Assembly: GCA_049644285.1 (NCBI GenBank)
Contig: JBARRP010000305.1
Location: 4,028-68,027 of the forward strand
Source: CAVRXT01 sp049644285
GTDB lineage: Bacteria > Acidobacteriota > Terriglobia > Acidiferrales > UBA7541
DNA length: 64,000 bases
Direction of reading: 5' to 3'
Shown here: positions 59,737 through 64,000 of the stretch, piece by piece
Numbering within the stretch: position 1 is the stretch's first letter
Layout: every line of letters starts with the position of its first letter
Made by a program: the position numbers and the translations under genes
The notes under the pieces: model-generated
What the model was told of the DNA's origin: nothing
Seen by the model: only the letters and a program-made list of their open reading frames with translations
Database searches by the model: none

Positions 59737-60610
59737 ACCCACGATGCCCTGGGTGTCCGAGATGATCGGCCGGGTTTACCTGAGGCATTCCCCGTCGCTT
59801 ACGAGACTCCGAAACGCCCCCGTGTTCGGGAAGTGGCTTCGCTATCTTAGCCACAAGGTCGTGCCGCTCGGCACAAGAGTTTGGATCCGAGTTCCGGAAG
59901 GCATTGCCAAAGACTTGTGGATGTGTATCAACCCCCGCTTCGAGTCTCATTTCCTGCAGAGCGATCATGAAAGGCCCGGGCAGGAGATCCTCGCACGGCG
60001 CCTCATGCCCGGGGATTGCTTCTACGATGTCGGCGCGCACATCGGTTTTTTCAGTCTCATCGCCGCGCGGCAGATTGGTTCGGCCGGTCAGGTAATTGCT
60101 TTCGAGCCCGATCCAGGGAATGGGTGTGTACTGCGCGCGAACGCCGAGAAAAACAATTTTCGCCAGGTTCGATTGATCGAAGCTGCTGCGTGGTCTTCTT
60201 GCGGTCTGCTTCAATTCGAGCGCTCGAACGCGGCATCGAGCCGCATGGAGGGACGCGTGTCCGGGGATTCGACCGCGCGCAACGACGGAATCAGCGTAAC
60301 TGGTGTTGTGCTCGATGACCTTGTCTTCGGACGGGGCATACGGCCTCCTAGTTTCTTGAAGATCGACGTCGAAGGCGCCGAATCAGAAGTCCTGACGGGA
60401 TCCGAGCGGATATTTCAAACGTATCAGCCACTGTTGTTGTGCGAAGTTCACGATGCGACCAATGCGACTCTTATCGAACCGTGGCTCACGCAGCAGGGCT
60501 ATGAAGTCCACTGGCTGGCGGGGTACGATTCCTATCCGAAGCAACTCTTTGCTTCTCCGAGGAGGAATGAATTTGCGGAGGGTGCTGGCGCTCTTGGGAA
60601 AGCGCGATGA
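59702..60610 (+). CDS. FkbM family methyltransferase
   Basis: The 302-residue product has a longer N-terminus than the FkbM enzyme at 58183, then CFYDVGAHIGFFSLIAARQI (motif I), VIAFEPDPGNGCVLRANAEK and the C-terminal PSFLKIDVEGAESEVLTGSE with LLCEVHDATN. It should methylate a sugar hydroxyl. ATG 59702 overlaps the previous gene by 35 bases; ATG 59744 would leave a short gap. Its 3' end runs 44 bases into the next gene. Confidence 0.9.
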   Translation: MIAQFRQAPTARPTMPWVSEMIGRVYLRHSPSLTRLRNAPVFGKWLRYLSHKVVPLGTRVWIRVPEGIAKDLWMCINPRFESHFLQSDHERPGQEILARRLMPGDCFYDVGAHIGFFSLIAARQIGSAGQVIAFEPDPGNGCVLRANAEKNNFRQVRLIEAAAWSSCGLLQFERSNAASSRMEGRVSGDSTARNDGISVTGVVLDDLVFGRGIRPPSFLKIDVEGAESEVLTGSERIFQTYQPLLLCEVHDATNATLIEPWLTQQGYEVHWLAGYDSYPKQLFASPRRNEFAEGAGALGKAR

Positions 60611-61664
60611 ACCGACGGATGGCCTGAGGGACTACTGCCGGTATCTGGGCGAGGCACTGGCTCGTCGAAGCATCCGCTTGGAAGCGGCGGAGGTGCCATG
60701 GCAGGACCGCGGCTGGTTCCGAGCGCTTGCTCACCTGAGGCGCGAGAGCAAGAACTGGAAGGGAGACTGGGCCTTAGTGCAGTACACGGCACTCGGGTGG
60801 TCGCGCCGCGGGTTTCCATTTGGGTTTCTGGCCGTTCTGTGGGTTCTGCGATGTTGCGGTGCAAAGTGCGCCATCGTCTTCCATGACGCGAACCCCTTTC
60901 CGGGGGGGCGTCGCGTGGATAGGGTTAGGCGCGCGTACCAGCGTCGGATCATGCGACGTGCCTACAGTCTCGCGGAGCGGTGCATTTTTCCAATTCCGAT
61001 CGAGAAAGTCGCCTGGCTGCCTGCAAACCGTTCCAAAGCGGTTTTCATTCCCATTGGAGCAAATCTTCCCGAGTGCGGTTGCGTTCGCGCAACCACCCCT
61101 GAGCCACCGCGCTCAAATACAGCCCGAACAATTGCAATCTTCAGCGTGACGGGAGGCCACGTTGACTTCGAGCTTTCCCAGATTCGCCACGCAGTGTGCC
61201 GGGCAAGCGAGAAGGTTCCGCAACTGGAGCTGGTCGTCTTCGGTCGTGGCTCCTTGGAGACTCGCGATGTGTTCGTGAAAGCCTTTGAAGGCACTCCGGT
61301 GAAGTTGTCCATACTCGGCCTTCTTCCGGCAGAACAATTGGTGCGCCAGCTTGCGGACGCGGACGTGTTGCTCTTCGTCCGCGGATCTCTTTCCGGACGG
61401 CGGGGTAGCGCGCTCGCCGGGATTGCCTGCGGACTTCCTATTGTCGGATTCGCCGGCCCGGAAACTGGTTTTCCGCTGACCGGGGCAGGTGTGGAATTGG
61501 TGCCCGCGTGGGATCGAGATGCGCTGGCCGACGCCTTGACCCGCGTCCTCTCCGACGATGCGCTGCGATCTGAACTCCGCGAACGGAGCCGGCGCGCCCA
61601 GGCGAATTATTTCTCGTGGGACAGGATCGCAGAGCAATTGGCCACGGTGCTGGGGAATGCCTGA
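60567..61664 (+). CDS. Glycosyltransferase (GT-B, divergent)
   Basis: The start is ATG 60567 or, better placed after GGAGG at 60561-60565, TTG 60573; the frame is open further upstream within the FkbM gene. The roughly 365-residue protein has the GT-B arrangement: RRVLALLGKRDEPTDGLRDY, FHDANPFPGGRRVDRVRRAY, ELVVFGRGSLETRDVFVKAF and DVLLFVRGSLSGRRGSALAG, then IACGLPIVGF. The E-x7-E motif of classical GT4 enzymes is replaced by the S-x3-RRGSALAGIACGLP pattern. Specificity is unknown. Confidence 0.75.
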   Translation: MNLRRVLALLGKRDEPTDGLRDYCRYLGEALARRSIRLEAAEVPWQDRGWFRALAHLRRESKNWKGDWALVQYTALGWSRRGFPFGFLAVLWVLRCCGAKCAIVFHDANPFPGGRRVDRVRRAYQRRIMRRAYSLAERCIFPIPIEKVAWLPANRSKAVFIPIGANLPECGCVRATTPEPPRSNTARTIAIFSVTGGHVDFELSQIRHAVCRASEKVPQLELVVFGRGSLETRDVFVKAFEGTPVKLSILGLLPAEQLVRQLADADVLLFVRGSLSGRRGSALAGIACGLPIVGFAGPETGFPLTGAGVELVPAWDRDALADALTRVLSDDALRSELRERSRRAQANYFSWDRIAEQLATVLGNA

Positions 61665-62856
61665 CCGCCGCTACAGAGTTCTGATCGTGGGTACGCATCC
61701 GGTTCAATTCATGCCTCCCACGCTGCGCGAATTTGCTCGCCATCCTCAGTTGGACATTCAAGTGGCGTATTGCAGTCTGCAAGGAGCCGAGCCGGGACTG
61801 GATCCAGGATTCGGCATTGAAGTCCAGTGGAACATCCCGATGCTTGAGGGCTATCCGTGGATCCTTGTTCCCAACCGATCGCCGCGTCCGCGCCTCGAGC
61901 ATTTCTGGGGGCTGCTGAACACCGGCCTTTGGAAACTTCTTCGAGACGGGCGGTTCGATGCGGCGGTTGCGTTAACGGGCTACCTATACGCAAGTTTCTG
62001 GATCCTGGTGGCAGCCGCCAGGCGGTACCGCGTACCGCTGCTTTTTGGCACCGATGCCACGAGCTTGAAGCCGCGCTCCGGGCAGCGCTGGCGGGTTCAC
62101 CTGAAGCGTTTCCTCCTTCCGAAGATTTTTGGGATGGCCAGCGTCGTGATTGTGCCATCGAACGGGGGCGTCGATTACATTCGCAGTCTCGGCATACCGG
62201 CCTCGCGAATCGTGATGACCCCCATGGTTGTGGACAACCACTGGTGGCACAGCCGTGCCGCGCAAGTGGACCGGGGCGCCGTCCGTCGGAGTTGGGGTGT
62301 GCCGGAAGACGCGCCGGTAGCACTGTTTTGCGCGAAGCTGCGGCCCTGGAAAAGGCCGCACGATACGCTCCGCGCGTTCGTTCGAGCGGGCGTCAAGGAT
62401 GCGTATCTTGTCTTCGTTGGCGTCGGTCCGCTGCGCGATGAACTCGGAGCGGAAGCGAAATCTTCGGGAGTCGAGGATCGGGTGCGGTTTCTCGGCTTCG
62501 TGAACCAGTCGGGCCTGCCGGCAGTATATCGCGCCTCAGACTTGCTGGTGCTGCCTTCCGACTACGATCCTTGCCCGATCATTATTCCGGAAGCCATGGC
62601 GTGCGGATGCCCCACAGCGATCAGCGATGAAATTCGCGGCAGGTTCGATCTAGTGCGTCCTGGCAAGACCGGATTTATCTTCCCCTGTGGGAACATTGAA
62701 GCGTTGAGCGCAATACTTCGCGAGGCGCTGTCGAATTCACACCTTCTGCGCGAATTTAGCCAAGCGGCTCTGAAACGAATGGAAACGTGGACGATTCGCG
62801 ACAACGTGACGGCTATGGTCGAAGCCATCTCGAAAGCGTGCGGCGACAGAAAATGA
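61657..62856 (+). CDS. Glycosyltransferase family 4
   Basis: The start is ATG 61657, which overlaps the previous stop by 8 bases. The 399-residue GT-B enzyme begins YRVLIVGTHPVQFMPPTLRE, has LLFGTDATSLKPRSG in the acceptor domain, and in the donor domain FCAKLRPWKRPHDTLRAFVR and SDYDPCPIIIPEAMACGCPT with the E-x-MA-x-G motif. It shares the D-P-x-P-x3-P-E pattern with the GT4 enzyme at 57083. The sugar donor is unknown. Confidence 0.9.
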   Translation: MPDRRYRVLIVGTHPVQFMPPTLREFARHPQLDIQVAYCSLQGAEPGLDPGFGIEVQWNIPMLEGYPWILVPNRSPRPRLEHFWGLLNTGLWKLLRDGRFDAAVALTGYLYASFWILVAAARRYRVPLLFGTDATSLKPRSGQRWRVHLKRFLLPKIFGMASVVIVPSNGGVDYIRSLGIPASRIVMTPMVVDNHWWHSRAAQVDRGAVRRSWGVPEDAPVALFCAKLRPWKRPHDTLRAFVRAGVKDAYLVFVGVGPLRDELGAEAKSSGVEDRVRFLGFVNQSGLPAVYRASDLLVLPSDYDPCPIIIPEAMACGCPTAISDEIRGRFDLVRPGKTGFIFPCGNIEALSAILREALSNSHLLREFSQAALKRMETWTIRDNVTAMVEAISKACGDRK

Positions 62857-62914
62857 GGCCACCGGACTCACTTCCCCGCAGCCGGCGTTTGGACGTTGTT
62901 GCGTTGGAGATTCT

Positions 62915-63700
62915 ATGGCGAGGTGGTGGTCGGCAAATCTGAAAAATCGTTCACGTTTTGCTTTGCGACATCCACGGTATGCCCTTCGAGCGATCTTCCG
63001 CGATCTGCTGGCCCTGGATGAACGCTTCTTGGCCGGTGTGACCGGATCGAGTCCACGAGCTATCCGCGAGTTCCTCAGTGAGCCCTTCGAAGACTCGGAA
63101 TTCGTATCACACTTCCGTCAGGCGCAGGAGTCGCTCCGGGACGTGGAAGCGATTGGTGCGGATTGTTATGCCAAGCGGGTGCTACTACAATACGCGGTCG
63201 TTCGCGCCCAGAAGCCCGATCGGATTTTGGAAACAGGAGTCGCCAATGGCGTGTCTTCGGCTTATCTGCTGCTGGCTTTGCGACGGAACGAAAGAGGCGA
63301 ACTTCATTCGATTGACGTGGGGGATGGTTCCTTTGTCCCCTGCGGACAATCCACGGGATGGATCATTCCGGACTGGCTCCGCCCGCGATGGACGCTGCAC
63401 CTGGGCGACGCACGGGAGTGTTTGCCAAGAGTTCTCGATCGCCTCGGCTCGGTCGACATTTTCATTCACGACAGCTTGCACACCTACGAGCACATGAAGT
63501 TTGAGTACCGGGCGGCATATCCGCACCTGCATCCGGGAGGAATTCTGGTCTCAGACGATGCTCTCTGGAATCCTGCCTTCGAAGAGTTCTCCCGCGAAGT
63601 TCGCGCTCCCGCATCGCGGATTCTTCGCGGTGTCGGATTCCTGAAGAAAGAAACAGGAATGAGGAAGCGTCTCCGTTCCGTCGCTACTTCAGCCGCCTGA
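62915..63700 (+). CDS. Class I SAM-dependent methyltransferase (Methyltransf_24-like)
   Basis: GGAG lies 5 bases before the ATG. The 261-residue protein has motif I DRILETGVANGVSSAYLLLA, LHSIDVGDGSFVPCG and the acidic loop VDIFIHDSLHTYEHMKFEYR with HPGGILVSDDALWNPAF. The D-S-x-H-x-Y-x-x-M-x-x-E pattern is that of the Methyltransf_24 sugar O-methyltransferases. It is the last gene recognised in the plus arm; the rest of the window up to 64000 has no gene I can support. Confidence 0.87.
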   Translation: MARWWSANLKNRSRFALRHPRYALRAIFRDLLALDERFLAGVTGSSPRAIREFLSEPFEDSEFVSHFRQAQESLRDVEAIGADCYAKRVLLQYAVVRAQKPDRILETGVANGVSSAYLLLALRRNERGELHSIDVGDGSFVPCGQSTGWIIPDWLRPRWTLHLGDARECLPRVLDRLGSVDIFIHDSLHTYEHMKFEYRAAYPHLHPGGILVSDDALWNPAFEEFSREVRAPASRILRGVGFLKKETGMRKRLRSVATSAA

Positions 63701-63805
63701 CTCATAATTCCCTGAAGACTGGTCACTTAGGTTTTTCCCAGGTGGAGTTGCTGGTGGCACTGAGCGCATCTATAACGACGTCGACGTTGTCAAGAGACAC
63801 GGATG

Positions 63806-63900
63806 GTTTTTGCGCGCTGGGAGCGGGGTCAAGGGCGGTCCGACGATTTGTGTCGGACCGCTCGTCGTAAACCCTTGACGCCGATCCCAGCGTGCCAAAC
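63806..63900. repeat. Long imperfect inverted repeat with a perfect inner hairpin
   Basis: GCGGTCCGAC (63835-63844) and GTCGGACCGC (63852-63861) form a perfect 10-bp stem around a 7-base loop. Outside it, CGCTGGGAGCGGGGTCAAGG (63815-63834) pairs with the complement of 63872-63892 at about 19 of 21 positions, and the symmetry continues weakly to both ends. There is no U-tract, so it does not look like a simple terminator. It may be a REP-like or transposon-end structure. Confidence 0.6.
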
Positions 63901-64000
63901 TGGTGGATGATGAAGCCACGCGGTCGTATAGCGGGGCTTCGTCCCAACAGGATCTTTTTCTTCTGCCCAACCAAGGCTCGCCTCGTGAACCCTGCGGTGG

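Noticed and set aside
63723..63974. 83-codon minus-strand frame and a possible plus-strand gene start at 63907 running off the end
   Set aside because: Both lie over the long inverted repeat and have no recognisable domain or convincing Shine-Dalgarno.
1..64000. CRISPR array or defence island
   Set aside because: No regularly spaced repeats and no cas, restriction or known defence protein motifs were seen.

Overview
The window looks like the chromosome of an Acidobacteriota bacterium, probably from the Terriglobia. The clues are a macB/FtsX-type orphan permease with no ATPase partner (7483-9915), a 1,156-residue Oar-like TonB-dependent receptor with an N-terminal carboxypeptidase-regulatory-like domain (12650-16120), two proteins with degenerate PilZ-like modules, and high-GC coding sequence throughout. 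This is inferred from protein families; no rRNA is present to confirm it.

Layout. 0.3-12.3 kb holds housekeeping and accessory genes: a DUF2784 protein, a zinc-finger/PilZ-like protein, two alpha/beta hydrolases, an OmpA-family protein, a DinB protein, a mosaic of LysE and HigB gene fragments in front of an intact higA-like antitoxin, a MerR regulator, tRNA-Pro(GGG), surE, the orphan permease and an amino-acid permease. 12.5-23.5 kb is a minus-strand PQQ region: SDR, SDR, PLP aminomutase-like enzyme and ProC-like reductase, then pqqA-B-C-D-E with 4-19 nt overlaps, then the TonB-dependent receptor. A decayed copy of the pqqE 3' end lies on the far side of the receptor. The 25-codon pqqA sits at 19426-19503. 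23.8-33.0 kb has a sugar/H+ symporter, one complete IS5-like insertion sequence, two FAD oxidoreductases (one with a Tat signal), a LolA-like secreted protein and a TonB protein carrying an N-terminal PilZ-like module.

33.5-63.7 kb is a large exopolysaccharide locus of two diverging arms. The minus arm (45.9 to 33.5 kb) encodes an O-antigen ligase/polymerase, four GT4 glycosyltransferases, a methyltransferase, asparagine synthetase, a NodU-type carbamoyltransferase and a WecA-like priming transferase. The plus arm (46.35 to 63.7 kb), behind a recognisable sigma-70-type promoter, encodes a Wza-like exporter, a Wzc-like BY-kinase with a tyrosine-rich tail, a twice-frameshifted NAD-sugar epimerase/dehydratase, a GT39-like membrane protein, a flippase, four more glycosyltransferases, two FkbM methyltransferases and four other SAM methyltransferases. 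Together this is a Wzx/Wzy-type pathway making a polymer predicted to be heavily methylated and possibly carbamoylated. It shows several signs of internal duplication: a repeated flippase/methyltransferase junction, a 21-codon glycosyltransferase stub, and paired FkbM and GT4 paralogues.

No CRISPR array, phage or obvious defence system was seen. The most promising novelty is the PQQ locus with its coupled four-gene upstream operon, its adjacent TonB receptor and the pqqE scar. Next come the LysE/HigB mosaic and the duplicated junctions in the polysaccharide locus.
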